Origin: Flammeovirgaceae bacterium 311
Lineage (GTDB): Bacteria > Bacteroidota > Bacteroidia > Cytophagales > Cyclobacteriaceae
DNA length: 64,000 bases
Direction: 5' to 3'
Assembly (NCBI GenBank): GCA_000597885.1
Contig: CP004371.1
Location: forward strand, 3,550,501-3,614,500
The translations under genes were made by a program, and so were the position numbers. The notes under the pieces were generated by a model that did no database searches, was not told where the DNA came from, and was given only the letters and a program-made list of their open reading frames with translations. Below are positions 19,301-28,049 of the stretch, piece after piece. How positions within the stretch are numbered: the stretch's first letter is position 1; each line of letters opens with the position of its first letter.

Positions 19301-19727
19301 CCTGGAGCTGCTCATACCAGATGAGTATGTCAGCAACATCAGCGAAAGGCTGAACCTTTACAGCCAGCTGGATAATATCAAGAACGAGCTGGAGCTGCAA
19401 AAATTCGGCGACAGCGTGCGCGACCGCTTTGGTCCGCTGCCCGAAAGTGTGCAGGACCTAATCCAGACGGTGCGCCTGCGCTGGCAGGCCGAAGAGCTTG
19501 GTTTTGAGAAGCTTATCATAAAATCAGGCACCTTAAAAGCATATTTTGTTCCGGAAGAACGAGAAGAATATTATAAGTCGGAAACTTTTGGCAAAATTTT
19601 AAGGTATGTACAGATGCATCCACGCCGCTGCAGACTGAAAGAGCATAAGAAAAGGCTCATACTCAGCATACAGGAGGTTGGATCAGTAGAAGAAGCAAGG
19701 CAGTTATTGCAGGATATGAGCAGCTAA
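16368..19727 (+). CDS. mfd: transcription-repair coupling factor Mfd
   Basis: The 1,119-residue protein has the full Mfd layout: UvrB-like N-terminal domains, the RNA-polymerase-interacting module (LQPGDFVTHVDYGIGKFAGLE, near 440) and a RecG-type translocase. Translocase motifs are GDVGFGKTEVAIRAAF (near 590), DEEQKFGV (near 691), LTATPIPRTLHFSLMG and RGRVGRS, followed by the C-terminal TRCF domain. It removes stalled RNA polymerase and recruits UvrA. Length is normal for the family. The start is a TTG (LNLTVEDLKTLYTSD); no ATG fits. The gene is divergent from the COX3 gene. Confidence 0.96.
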   Translation: MNLTVEDLKTLYTSDSLVQTLASYLDPAKKSCLQIKGLRGSLDAVLASVFYKIHQRPCLFVMHDRDEAQYFLNDLQFLTGRQEVLLFPSSWKRPYSFDETENANVLLRAEVLNRLNQKGTTGELVVTYPEALTEKVINRRSLKENTFTVRKGERLDVPFMVELLQTYDFEPTDFVYEAGQYAVRGGILDVYSFANELPYRIELFGDEVESIRTFDPVSQLSTESIDSISIIPNVQTRLIQEERQSLLDFMQDDTVIFLKDYQQILDVLDSYFDKASHSFADVLKSAGNTKLLMKPEQLFETSATYKDKMPLFTRVEWGNRFYLNPDYEHSWEAEPQPSFNKNFELIAERMERNSEEGLTNILVAEQQKQLERLSTIFEETNPYLKFQTLNIAFRQGFVDRVLKLACYTDHQLFDRFHQFRNKSKYSKSKALTLKELRSLQPGDFVTHVDYGIGKFAGLEKVENGGKEQEAVRLIYRDDDLLYVSIHSLHKISKYTGKEGTPPQISKLGSQDWENKKKRAKKKVQDIAKDLINLYAKRKEASGFAYSPDGFLQAELESSFIYEDTPDQAKATADVKEDMELPHPMDRLVCGDVGFGKTEVAIRAAFKAVTDGRQVAVLVPTTILAMQHYRTFNERLSNFPVKVEYINRFKSAKDLKQTLQNVKEGKTDILIGTHRIVNKDVEFKDLGLMVIDEEQKFGVKTKERLKEMRVNVDALTLTATPIPRTLHFSLMGARDLSVIATPPPNRQPVTTELHSFNEEIVRDAVSTELRRGGQVFFVHNRISDIDSIGSLIRRLVPDARIAVAHGQMDGAKLEKVMVAFIEGEFDVLVSTNIIESGLDIPNANTIIINRAHMFGLSDLHQMRGRVGRSNKKAYCYLLTPPVAQLSSDARKRLSTLEEFSDLGDGFRVAMRDLDIRGAGNLLGAEQSGFISDLGFDMYHKILDEAVQELKETEFRDLFARELSEAIKGPVVQDCTIETDLELLIPDEYVSNISERLNLYSQLDNIKNELELQKFGDSVRDRFGPLPESVQDLIQTVRLRWQAEELGFEKLIIKSGTLKAYFVPEEREEYYKSETFGKILRYVQMHPRRCRLKEHKKRLILSIQEVGSVEEARQLLQDMSS

Positions 19728-20051
19728 ACCCATTTTTAGGGTATAGCTGCAGGTTTGGAATTAAAAAACCTTACATATCTTCTGCAGATACTGCATTTTT
19801 TCAATATTTTAGAAATACGTTTCCGGAAGAAACAGCGTTTGGTATTTGCGTTGCTATCACTTTACCCGAAAGGGGGGTTAAAGGGGCTTGCAAATAGATT
19901 AAAACAGATGTAATCTTACATAGTGAGTTATTTCTCCGGAATTGTACTTAAAATGTTAAGAGAATCGTTCAATTTTGTCATGTGCCAGCAAATAGGTGTA
20001 GCTGGCCAACAGGTATTGCGTTAAACAGCGTGTAGAATAAAAAAGTGTGTT
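19728..20051. other. upstream region of gldJ
   Basis: 324 bases with no coding potential. Immediately after mfd a T-rich stretch occurs without a clear stem. A G-run (GGGGGG near 19873) and AT-rich tracts are present. I do not find a convincing TTG-19-TAnnTTTG promoter, though the gldJ promoter must lie here. Confidence 0.35.
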
Positions 20052-21245
20052 ATGATCAACATTGTGAGCAAACTTAAAGGCTTAACAGCTTTGGCCTGCG
20101 GATTAGCATTGCTTGCTTCCTGCGGACGAGGCGGAACGCCTGATGCAGTAAACCCCGGCGAAGCAAGTACCGCTACTGGTTTGGAATACAACGAAGATGG
20201 CGGCTTTGCCGTACGCGATTTCCGCGGGCAGCCAGCCGGTCCAAACCTGGTATTTATACAGGGTGGCCGTACCACCCTGGGATCTTACGAAGAAGATATC
20301 TTAAACTCGCGCGATAACTTAGAGCGTACAGTTACGGTAGCTTCGTTCTATATGGACGAAACAGAAGTAGCTAACATCCACTGGCTGGAGTACCTCTTCT
20401 ATGTAAAGTTAGACTCAAGCCGTGAGTTCTATGAGTCAGCACTGCCAGATACAACCGTATGGGCACGTGAGCTGGCCTTTAACGACCCTTATGTAGAGCA
20501 TTACCTCCGTTACCCCGGCTTCCGTTACCACCCTGTGGTAGGTGTTACCTGGGTACAGGCAAACGACTACTGCAAATGGCGTACCCGCGTGGTAAACCAG
20601 AAGCTGGCCGAAGAAAACGGACTGGATGATGTTCCTGAAACTACCGGTGGCCGTATTCCTCTTGAAACCGGCGTTGTGCTTCCCGATTACCGCCTGCCAA
20701 CAGAAGCCGAGTGGGAATATGCCGCACAGGCCCTCATCGGTACCCAGTGGCTTGATGAGAACCAAACGCACAAGCGTCTGTACCCATGGGATGGACACGC
20801 CCTGCGTAACCCTTACGGTAAGCAGATGGGTTACTTCCTGGCTAACTTTAAGCGTGGCCGTGGTGACTATGCCGGTATTGCCGGTAAGCTGAACGATGGC
20901 GCCATGATCACTGCCTACATCTACGAGTTCCCGCCTAACGACTTTGGTCTGTACAACATGGCTGGTAACGTAAACGAGTGGGTACAAGACGTGTACCGTC
21001 CGCTTTCTTTCCGTGAGTTCGACGACCTGAACCCTGTTCGCCGCGATGGCTATATGGACGAAGGAAGTGCATACGATGCTGAAAACTCACTAATCAACGA
21101 CCGTGTACGGGTTTACAAGGGTGGTTCCTGGAAAGACATTGCCTACTGGCTGTCTCCTGGTACGCGCCGCTTCCTGGAAGAAGATTCTGCAACGGCAACT
21201 ATTGGTTTCCGTTGCGCCATGATCTCTGCCGGAACCAACTACTAA
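20052..21245 (+). CDS. gldJ: gliding motility lipoprotein GldJ (FGE-sulfatase fold)
   Basis: The 397-residue protein has a lipoprotein signal with lipobox LLASC (Cys24) and a domain of the formylglycine-generating-enzyme type: LVFIQGGRTTLGSYEED, FYMDETEVANIHWLEYL, GVTWVQANDYCKWR, RLPTEAEWEYAAQ, NMAGNVNEWVQDVY, YKGGSW and a final IGFRC. The spacing and wording (DETEV, NEWV, ARELAFNDPYVEHYLRYPGF) match GldJ. In Flavobacterium this protein stabilises the GldK/T9SS outer-membrane complex for secretion and gliding. The sibling GldK is an alternative but fits less well. Single gene followed by a terminator. Confidence 0.85.
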   Translation: MINIVSKLKGLTALACGLALLASCGRGGTPDAVNPGEASTATGLEYNEDGGFAVRDFRGQPAGPNLVFIQGGRTTLGSYEEDILNSRDNLERTVTVASFYMDETEVANIHWLEYLFYVKLDSSREFYESALPDTTVWARELAFNDPYVEHYLRYPGFRYHPVVGVTWVQANDYCKWRTRVVNQKLAEENGLDDVPETTGGRIPLETGVVLPDYRLPTEAEWEYAAQALIGTQWLDENQTHKRLYPWDGHALRNPYGKQMGYFLANFKRGRGDYAGIAGKLNDGAMITAYIYEFPPNDFGLYNMAGNVNEWVQDVYRPLSFREFDDLNPVRRDGYMDEGSAYDAENSLINDRVRVYKGGSWKDIAYWLSPGTRRFLEEDSATATIGFRCAMISAGTNY

Positions 21246-21267
21246 TATTGCTCACAGCGTATATCAG

Positions 21268-21297
21268 GCTCCTGCCCCAAAGGCAGGAGCTTTTTTT
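21268..21297 (+). terminator. intrinsic terminator after gldJ
   Basis: Stem GCTCCTGCC / GGCAGGAGC (9 bp), loop CCAAA, then seven T residues, 22 bases after the stop codon. Confidence 0.92.
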
Positions 21298-21314
21298 GTA
21301 TCAACCCTTATCAA

Positions 21315-22007
21315 TCAGGCGGTGGCCAGGGCAGCAAAGCTGATCTCGCTACAACCGGCCGCCTGCAGGGCCTCGGCGCAGCTCACCACCGTTGCCCCGG
21401 TGGTAATCACATCGTCTACCAGCAGCAGCCTGCTGCCTGCTACCTTCTCCGCCTCCACTACCTCAAATATTTCTGCTACATTTTGCCAGCGCTTGAGCCT
21501 GCTTTTGCGGGTTTGGGTTTCACTGGCGCTTTTCCGCACTACCACCTCTGCCCAAACAGGCAAGCCTAAACTTACGCCCAAACCTAGTGCAAAGTGGTAG
21601 CTTTGATTGTAGCCTCTTTTTCGTAACTTATCTTTATGTAGCGGTATGGGCACTACTGCATCAAAATGTTGCTGAAATGCCCCTTCTGCCAGTACAGCGC
21701 CATACCACCTGCCCAACTCCTCTCCCAGCTCAGGCATGTTCCTGTACTTGAGGTGATGCAACAATTGCTGGGTTCTGCCACTTTTTGTAAAAATAAGGTA
21801 GGCAAAGGCATACTTGAGGGGCAGGTGCACCACCAGCTGCTGATACAAAACATTGCTGGCGGGGTACAGATAATGATCGGTTTGTGGAAGGCGGGCACGG
21901 CAGTAGGTACAGATATTTTCCTCTCCCTGCACCAGCACCCGTTCACTGCAAACAATGCACGTACGCGGAAAAATCAGGTTCCAGAAATGATGTAAAATAC
22001 TTGCCAT
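21315..22007 (-). CDS. ComF family protein (phosphoribosyltransferase fold)
   Basis: The 230-residue protein has an N-terminal zinc-ribbon (CIVC...CTYC near residues 17-38) and a C-terminal PRTase domain with PRPP loop LLLVDDVITTGATV. Middle segments AYLIFTKSGRTQQLLHHLKY and the Arg/Tyr-rich VPIPLHKDKLRKRGYNQS are typical of ComF/GntX proteins. ComF assists DNA uptake in competent bacteria; in non-competent species the role is unclear. It converges on gldJ and is divergent from the DUF5686 gene. Confidence 0.9.
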   Translation of the reverse strand: MASILHHFWNLIFPRTCIVCSERVLVQGEENICTYCRARLPQTDHYLYPASNVLYQQLVVHLPLKYAFAYLIFTKSGRTQQLLHHLKYRNMPELGEELGRWYGAVLAEGAFQQHFDAVVPIPLHKDKLRKRGYNQSYHFALGLGVSLGLPVWAEVVVRKSASETQTRKSRLKRWQNVAEIFEVVEAEKVAGSRLLLVDDVITTGATVVSCAEALQAAGCSEISFAALATA

Positions 22008-22065
22008 TGTTTTATTAACTACAGCGGGTATCCTTTGGATAATATTAATTTAAGGCCTACTGAGC

Positions 22066-22073
22066 TAAGTTTG
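22066..22073 (+). promoter_or_regulatory. possible -7 element of the DUF5686 gene
   Basis: TAAGTTTG fits TAnnTTTG and lies 48 bases before the ATG at 22121. No clear TTG is found 19-21 bases upstream. Confidence 0.35.
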
Positions 22074-22120
22074 AAAAATCCCCCCTAACTTAGCTTATTG
22101 GTTGAAATGACAAGAGGCGA

Positions 22121-24628
22121 ATGAAACGCAACTCCCTTATAATTATACTTTTATTAATTATTTTCTGCACTACCGCCTGGGCGCAAACAGAGATAAAAGG
22201 ACGCGTTACTGATGCACGTACCAGTGAGCCTTTGCCCTTTGCCAACATCATCTTTACCGGAACCACCATAGGGGTAACCTCCAATTTTGAGGGTTATTTT
22301 CAACTGCTTAGCTCCCAGGCTTATGATTCTGTTACCATTTCCTACCTGGGCTATAAAAAGCAAACACTGTCCATCAGGCCGGGCCGCAGCCAAACACTTG
22401 AGATCAAAATGCTGGAAGATGCGCAAACCCTGCGAGAGGTAGTGGTGAGGCCGGGAAAGAGGAAATGGGAAAACCCAGCACACCCCATTATCCAGAAAGT
22501 ACTGGACCATAAAAGCACAAATAACAAAACCAGCCTCTCGGCTTACGAATACGAAGCCTATAATAAAATAGAATTGAGCCTGCAGCGCCTGCCGGAAGAG
22601 GCCAGCAAACGAAAAATGATGCAGCAGGTACAGGCTACATTCGACAGCATCCATCAGTATAAAACAGAAGATGGTGAGGCCCTGCTGCCCCTTTTCCTTT
22701 CAGAAAGCATAAGCCGGTTTTACTATCGCGTTAAACCACAGCTTAGAAAAGAGCATATACTGCATACCAACCTAAAAGGCTTTGGGGTAGAGGATGGCAC
22801 CTTTCTGTCGCAGCTGGTGGGAAGCTCCTTTCAGGAATACAACTTTTACGAAAACTGGCTGAACATCCTGGACAAAGAATTTGTATCGCCGGTGGCAGAT
22901 GGCTGGAAAATGTATTATGAGTACGACCTGCAGGACAGCCTGATGATGGACGGGGTACTTACCTATAAAATAGGTGTAGCACCCAGGCGGGAGCAGGACC
23001 TTGCCTTTTACGGCACCATCTGGATTAGCAAAAAAGACTATGCCCTGAAACAGCTGGACCTGCAGGTGCTGCCCAAAGCAAACCTGAATTTTGTACACAA
23101 AATCACGATCAGCCAGCAGCTAAGCCCATCAACAGCAGGGGCGGCGCTACCGGTTAAAACCAGGGTGATGATGGATGTGCGCAAGCCAGGCCCGAATGGA
23201 AGTGGCATCATAGCCAAATTCTATACCTCTCTGAAAGACCCGGTGGTCAACATGCCCAAAGACCCCGAGTTCTACGCCAATCCTTTAACTGTAGAGATCA
23301 AGGCTGCGCAGGCCAGTGAAACTTTCTGGAGTGCCAACCGCCATGACTCGCTCAGCTACGAGGAGCAAAAGGTGGCACAAATGATTGATTCTGCCAATAA
23401 AATTCCATCTGTCAGAAGATCCATTACGCTGCTGAAGATACTTGCAACAGGCTATTTTAAAGTAATTCCTGCACTGGAAATCGGTCCCTTTCCTAACTTC
23501 TACATCTATAATAACATAGAAGGCCATCGTATAGGATTTGGCGCACGCACCACTACTGCATTTTCTACAGACTATCGTGTAAGTGCTTTTGGCGCTTACG
23601 GTACCGGAGATGACCGCTTTAAATACAGTGTGCAGGCAGAGCGTATTCTTTCCCGCAACACCTGGACGGCAGTGCGCGCCTACCACAGCAGTGACCTGGA
23701 GCAGGTGGGCCTGGAGACAGATAAAATGGATGGCACCAACTATATTTTCTATGCCTCCAGCCGCTGGGGCAGTCTGCAACTGCCCTACCGCTACCAGCGT
23801 AGTGGTGTTCAGCTGCAATCGGACCTTTCCAGGGGCACCACAGTTTCACTATCGTATAACCACCGATATTTTTCGCCCATCTACCCCTTCAGCTATCATC
23901 CGGCAGATGATGCACAGGGAGTAGCAAGTGATTTCAGCACCTCGGAAGTACAGCTGGAAACGCGTTTTGCCAAAGGAGAAACCTACCTGATAAACGATTT
24001 TGAGCGTATACCTTCCAGCATGAAAACCTGGCCGGTGGTAACCCTGCGCTATGCCTATGGCATTCCGGATATGCTGGGCAGCGATTTTGAGTACCACCGT
24101 CTAAGCCTGCATGCTACCCAGCGGGTAAAAATGGCTTTTCTGGGCGTTTCGCGCTACACAATAGAGGGGGGCAAATACTTTGGTACCCTGCCCTACCCTT
24201 TGCTAAGGGTGCACCTGGGCAACCAGTCTCCTTTTTATACCTCGGCCGCCTATAACCTGATGGATCTGGCCGAATTTGCCAGCGATACCTATGCCTCTTT
24301 TCGCTACATACACTACTTTGAAGGCTTTTTGATGAACCGCATACCGCTGGTGCGCAAGCTTAAATGGCGCGCCATTGCTCACGGAAACCTGCTTTGGGGC
24401 CATCTAAGCCAGGAGAACCAGCAAATTATAGCGCCGGTAGAAGATGCATCCAGTTCCGGCTACACGCCGCCCCGCTCATTAGGCGATACTCCTTACATAG
24501 AAGTGGGCTATGGCATTGAAAACATCTTTAAATTTTTCAGAGTAGATGCCATCCACCGTCTTACCTACCTCGATACATCAAACGTGCGCCGCTTTGGTGT
24601 AAAAATCAGTATGACATTTGTACTATAA
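22121..24628 (+). CDS. DUF5686 outer-membrane protein with carboxypeptidase-like domain
   Basis: The 835-residue protein has a signal peptide (ending TAWAQ, about residue 22) and a CarboxypepD_reg-like beta-sandwich (about 25-105: IKGRVTDARTSEPLPFANI, YDSVTISYLGYKKQTL). The long DUF5686 region is predicted to end as an outer-membrane beta-barrel, with alternating aromatic strands and a last residue pattern ...RRFGVKISMTFVL. Such proteins are abundant in Bacteroidota and resemble TonB-dependent receptors without plug or TonB box; their substrate is unknown. Monocistronic, divergent from comF. Confidence 0.85.
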   Translation: MKRNSLIIILLLIIFCTTAWAQTEIKGRVTDARTSEPLPFANIIFTGTTIGVTSNFEGYFQLLSSQAYDSVTISYLGYKKQTLSIRPGRSQTLEIKMLEDAQTLREVVVRPGKRKWENPAHPIIQKVLDHKSTNNKTSLSAYEYEAYNKIELSLQRLPEEASKRKMMQQVQATFDSIHQYKTEDGEALLPLFLSESISRFYYRVKPQLRKEHILHTNLKGFGVEDGTFLSQLVGSSFQEYNFYENWLNILDKEFVSPVADGWKMYYEYDLQDSLMMDGVLTYKIGVAPRREQDLAFYGTIWISKKDYALKQLDLQVLPKANLNFVHKITISQQLSPSTAGAALPVKTRVMMDVRKPGPNGSGIIAKFYTSLKDPVVNMPKDPEFYANPLTVEIKAAQASETFWSANRHDSLSYEEQKVAQMIDSANKIPSVRRSITLLKILATGYFKVIPALEIGPFPNFYIYNNIEGHRIGFGARTTTAFSTDYRVSAFGAYGTGDDRFKYSVQAERILSRNTWTAVRAYHSSDLEQVGLETDKMDGTNYIFYASSRWGSLQLPYRYQRSGVQLQSDLSRGTTVSLSYNHRYFSPIYPFSYHPADDAQGVASDFSTSEVQLETRFAKGETYLINDFERIPSSMKTWPVVTLRYAYGIPDMLGSDFEYHRLSLHATQRVKMAFLGVSRYTIEGGKYFGTLPYPLLRVHLGNQSPFYTSAAYNLMDLAEFASDTYASFRYIHYFEGFLMNRIPLVRKLKWRAIAHGNLLWGHLSQENQQIIAPVEDASSSGYTPPRSLGDTPYIEVGYGIENIFKFFRVDAIHRLTYLDTSNVRRFGVKISMTFVL

Positions 24629-24772
24629 GCGTTCGGGATCTTTGCTTCAGCTCTTTCTCCCTAACCAGCTCGCCCTGCCCCGTTTGGTTTTAACAAAAGA
24701 GCAATTATATCTTGCATCAGCCCCAAATATATAATGCTATCTCCTATATTGTTAGCCAGTAATATGGTCGTT

Positions 24773-26344
24773 ATGCGTTACCCCCTACTTATTAGTCTCC
24801 TTAGCCTGTGCTGCTTTGCTGCCTATGCTCAGAAGTTAGCACTCCGGGAATTGCCAGCTCTGCACTACAGCTCCGCCCAGGAGCAGAAAGCTTTCGATGA
24901 GCTGGCTCCCCTTACTTTTGATAGCCAGTTCCGGCTCCTTTTCATTGGCAGCCCCGGCGCAGATCCCTCCCTACAGGCGGGGTATGCCAGGCAGCTAAAA
25001 GAATTTATTACACAGCTAAGCCCTAAGGTAGATAAAGCAAAAGGAGCACAGAAAAAGATAAAGCTTATCCATAAGGAGGTACACAACACCTTTCTGAAAA
25101 AGTACGTGCTGGTGAATCACTTTGCCGATATCTTCAGCAAGGGAGAATATAACTGTGTATCTGCCACAGCCCTCTATGCGTTTGTGCTGCAGCAACTGGA
25201 TATTCCCTACACCATCCAGGAAACCCCTACCCATGTTTTTCTGATCGCTTACCCGGCATCAGAACGCATTGCCCTGGAAAGTACAGATCCACAGGTGGGT
25301 TATATGGTGTTCGATGCCAGATTCAAAACACAATACGTAGCACAGCTCCGCAAAACAAAGCTCATCAGCGAGCAGGATTACCAGACAAAAGGGGTTGAAA
25401 AACTCTTTGATGAGATGTACTTCAACAACCAGGATATTTCGCTTAAAGAGCTGATTGCCCTGCAGTATTACAACGACGGGCTGTACCTGATGGATGAAGA
25501 AAAATGGGAAAGCAGCCTGCAGCAGTTTGAGAAAGGCTATGCCCTCTATCCCTCCGAGCGGGGTGGTTTTCTGGTCTTCAACTCCATACTGCTCGCCAAA
25601 GAAAAGAAAACTTATGCCGACGCTGCCTACATCGATTATCTTATCAAACTAGCCAATATCGATGGGCTCGATAATTACCACGACCAGCTGAAAGGTGAGT
25701 TTACACTTTTTACTGATGATCAGCTCTCTAACAAGGGGCAGACTGCCTATTACGACAAGATGTATCACAAGCTGCTTGGCTCGCTTAGCGATACGGTGCT
25801 TGTGGAGGAGATCTCCTACATCTATAATTTTGAAAAGGGCAGAACGGCCATGAGTGCCGGGCAGTTTACCGAAGGCCTGAAGTGGATTGAAAAGGCATAC
25901 CAGCTTAAGCCGGAAGCCACCAACAGCATGGGTCTGCTGCTTAGCTGCATTGGCCAGCGCTTAAATACCATTTATTCGCTGGATGAAAAAACAAGCTTTA
26001 TGGAGGACTACCTGAAAAAATACCCTGCCCTGGAAAATAACAACATACTCTACAGCCAGCTGCTTCAGTTTTACCTGGCTCGCTTTGGCCAGGCCTATGA
26101 GCTGGATCAGGAAAAGAAAGGCATACAATACCGCCAGATTTTTGAGCAGGCCTATCAGCGCAAAAAGGGAGGAACAGAAGGCTACATACTCGATAATGCC
26201 TTACTGGGCAGGTGTTACTCCGTGGCAGCGGTATATTATTTTAGAAGAGGCCAAACTGCACAGGCCCGCCAGCTACTAGACAAAGGCCTGGAGGTAGACC
26301 CGAACAACTATGAGCTTCTGCAACGCAAGCAAATAATTCGTTAA
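24773..26344 (+). CDS. exported TPR protein with transglutaminase-like domain
   Basis: The 523-residue protein starts with a signal peptide (MRYPLLISLLSLCCFAAYAQ). An N-terminal domain looks like a transglutaminase/papain-like fold, with Cys128 in GEYNCVSATALYAFVL, His154 in TPTHVFLIAYP and an acidic residue near 169-172 as a possible triad. The C-terminal half has several TPR-like helical repeats (for example ISYIYNFEKGRTAMSAGQF and ARQLLDKGLEVDPNNYEL). Whether it is a peptidase or a non-catalytic fold is not decided. An upstream in-frame ATG (24764) would add three residues only. Confidence 0.75.
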   Translation: MRYPLLISLLSLCCFAAYAQKLALRELPALHYSSAQEQKAFDELAPLTFDSQFRLLFIGSPGADPSLQAGYARQLKEFITQLSPKVDKAKGAQKKIKLIHKEVHNTFLKKYVLVNHFADIFSKGEYNCVSATALYAFVLQQLDIPYTIQETPTHVFLIAYPASERIALESTDPQVGYMVFDARFKTQYVAQLRKTKLISEQDYQTKGVEKLFDEMYFNNQDISLKELIALQYYNDGLYLMDEEKWESSLQQFEKGYALYPSERGGFLVFNSILLAKEKKTYADAAYIDYLIKLANIDGLDNYHDQLKGEFTLFTDDQLSNKGQTAYYDKMYHKLLGSLSDTVLVEEISYIYNFEKGRTAMSAGQFTEGLKWIEKAYQLKPEATNSMGLLLSCIGQRLNTIYSLDEKTSFMEDYLKKYPALENNNILYSQLLQFYLARFGQAYELDQEKKGIQYRQIFEQAYQRKKGGTEGYILDNALLGRCYSVAAVYYFRRGQTAQARQLLDKGLEVDPNNYELLQRKQIIR

Positions 26345-26465
26345 AGTCTACAAATTTATTTCGGGAAGGCCAGGGCAACTCTGTTTCTTAAATATTAATA
26401 CCAGGTTTGTTAGATACCATCAAACCATTTACTTATTTCCGTTGCCTGTTACTGTATTATTCTGA

Positions 26466-26827
26466 CTATCGCTCTGCAATTTCAGTTCTACTGATCTTGA
26501 TCTCAACCAGACTACTCCTTGAGATCATGAGAATTATGGTATTCAGATGATCCTCAAATAACTTTAGTAGCTGTTTATTTTATTTGGAATATTGCCTGTT
26601 CTCACAATAATTAACTTATGAGGTTCTGATTTTACCAGAAAAGATTCCAGAAAATCACTGTCTTTACTGATTACAACCCGAGCATCATCATTGGCAAATT
26701 TTGCTATCTGCCAATCCTTAGTTTTATACTGATCAGGCAAATCAAGGGTATGTATAGCATCAAACCCTCGCTGATTCAGAAAATATGATAGGAATTTGGG
26801 AAGCTGAGCATCTATCAGAAATTTAAC
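26466..26827 (-). pseudogene. DUF5615 PIN-like toxin, broken
   Basis: Downstream of the DUF433 antitoxin the minus strand reads KFLIDAQLPKFLSYFLNQRG, then a middle part with DWQIAKFANDDARVVISKDS, then KLIIVRTGNIPNK, exactly a DUF5615 toxin. It is then shifted: a 5-bp tandem duplication in an AAAT-rich run (about 26574-26586) throws it out of frame, and the end LLKLFEDHL...LVEIKISRTEIAER continues in another frame to a stop at 26466. In the toxin frame there is no ATG, GTG or TTG between the preceding stop and KFLIDAQ; the codon where Met is expected is GTT. The toxin is therefore probably dead. Confidence 0.8.
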
Positions 26828-27057
26828 GAGGCAATCCGATAGATACTTTTAATATGTGCAAGCTTAGAAGCATAATGCAAACATGCCAGAAAATCTTCAC
26901 GCTCTAAATCGGGATAGTCTTCAAGAAGTTCTTCGATTGTCATGCCCGAAGCCATCAACTCCAGCATATTCTCTACAGGATACCTTAACCCTCTTATAGT
27001 GGGTTTTCCGTGGCAAACCTCTGGGTCTAGAGTGATTCTTTCTGCCAGATTCTCCAT
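26815..27057 (-). CDS. DUF433 antitoxin
   Basis: An 80-residue protein with the DUF433 pattern: ITLDPEVCHGKPTIRGLRYP, VENMLELMASGMTIEELLEDYP and a helix FLACLHYASKLA. DUF433 proteins are winged-helix-like antitoxins that pair with DUF5615 PIN-like nucleases, and the remains of that partner overlap its 3' end by 13 bases. ATG at 27057 gives the normal family length; a TTG at 27138 would add 27 non-conserved residues. With the toxin disrupted the antitoxin is left as an orphan. Confidence 0.85.
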   Translation of the reverse strand: MENLAERITLDPEVCHGKPTIRGLRYPVENMLELMASGMTIEELLEDYPDLEREDFLACLHYASKLAHIKSIYRIASLNF

Positions 27058-27138
27058 ATCATCTACTTTTTTCAAATCTAATATAAATTCAGAACTTACT
27101 CTTGAGGCAGATGGTTTCTGCGCTTGCCGCTTACTCAA

Positions 27139-27170
27139 CTAAAAAGAAAAGGGTACCTGTTAGTACCCTT
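27139..27170 (-). terminator. terminator overlapping the stop of the MORN lipoprotein gene
   Basis: In the minus direction the 8-bp stem AAGGGTAC / GTACCCTT with a 6-base loop (which contains the TAA stop) is followed by CTTTTCTTTTTAG. Confidence 0.75.
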
Positions 27171-27915
27171 TGTTTTCTGCAGCAATGTTCACTTTGGTTG
27201 ATAACAAATAAGGCGTTTTCATTTGTGTTTCTGTTTCTGCCACTATTTGTATGGTTTCCATCATAAAAGTGCCCGGAGGCATGGTATAGACCAGTTCTGC
27301 AACACCGTTTTTATCAGGTATCCAGTTCAGGCCTGTGTCTCCTTTATACTTACCTTCAAGCAGCTCTCCGAAATAGAACCTTGTTTTTCCGTTTCTTTCG
27401 CTAAGGCTGATGCGGATGATGTACTTGTTGTTCTTCAGGAGGTTATCGATCTGCTCTACCTTTAGCTGGGGCAGCTGCTTTTTAGGCTTTCCTTCCTTGG
27501 TATACTCGATGGTACCAAGGCCAAGCTTGTCCTCTTTATAGGGTACTTCTGCCAGCAGCTGGCCCGTCTGCCGGTATAGTTTTTCTACTCCATCTTTTTT
27601 GCCGCGGGTGTAGGGTGTCTCCCGAAACACATTACCATTTTCATAATACATTTTGGTAATGCCATGGAGCTCCCCGTCTTCATAGTTAAACTCACCCTGC
27701 ACAGCGCCATTTTTGAAATAGCCCTTGGCATAGCCATGTCTTTTTTTGTCTTTATAGGTTATCTCGGAGGCCAGCGAACCATCATTATAATAATGCTGTA
27801 CCAGTCCCTCCAGCTTTTTAACCTTTTTTTCTTTAGCAGCTTGTTTGGCCGGAGGGTCACATCCCCAGCATAAAACCACCAGCAACAGCAGTGGGAGCAG
27901 AGAGAATTTCATCAT
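27160..27915 (-). CDS. MORN/YwqK-type repeat lipoprotein
   Basis: The 251-residue protein begins with a lipoprotein signal (LLLVVLCWGC) and contains about five MORN-like repeats: YYNDGSLASEITYKDKKRHG, YFKNGAVQGEFNYEDGELHG, YYENGNVFRETPYTRGKKDG and LYRQTGQLLAEVPYKEDKLG. Such repeats occur in YwqK-family proteins and form an extended beta surface of unknown binding role. The C-terminal 90 residues are unlike the repeats (SLSERNGKTRFYFGELLEG). It is probably anchored in the envelope. It is divergent from the carboxymuconolactone decarboxylase gene. Confidence 0.82.
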   Translation of the reverse strand: MMKFSLLPLLLLVVLCWGCDPPAKQAAKEKKVKKLEGLVQHYYNDGSLASEITYKDKKRHGYAKGYFKNGAVQGEFNYEDGELHGITKMYYENGNVFRETPYTRGKKDGVEKLYRQTGQLLAEVPYKEDKLGLGTIEYTKEGKPKKQLPQLKVEQIDNLLKNNKYIIRISLSERNGKTRFYFGELLEGKYKGDTGLNWIPDKNGVAELVYTMPPGTFMMETIQIVAETETQMKTPYLLSTKVNIAAENKGY

Positions 27916-28049
27916 AAGATCTTAAGATAATGTGCCATCTAAAGTATATAACAAATCATAAATATCCTACCACACTGGCTTCTTTTGTACACGCCTGCTT
28001 TCTCGTTCTTAGCATGTATATTTGTATCTATTAACACGTACCAGATTTT

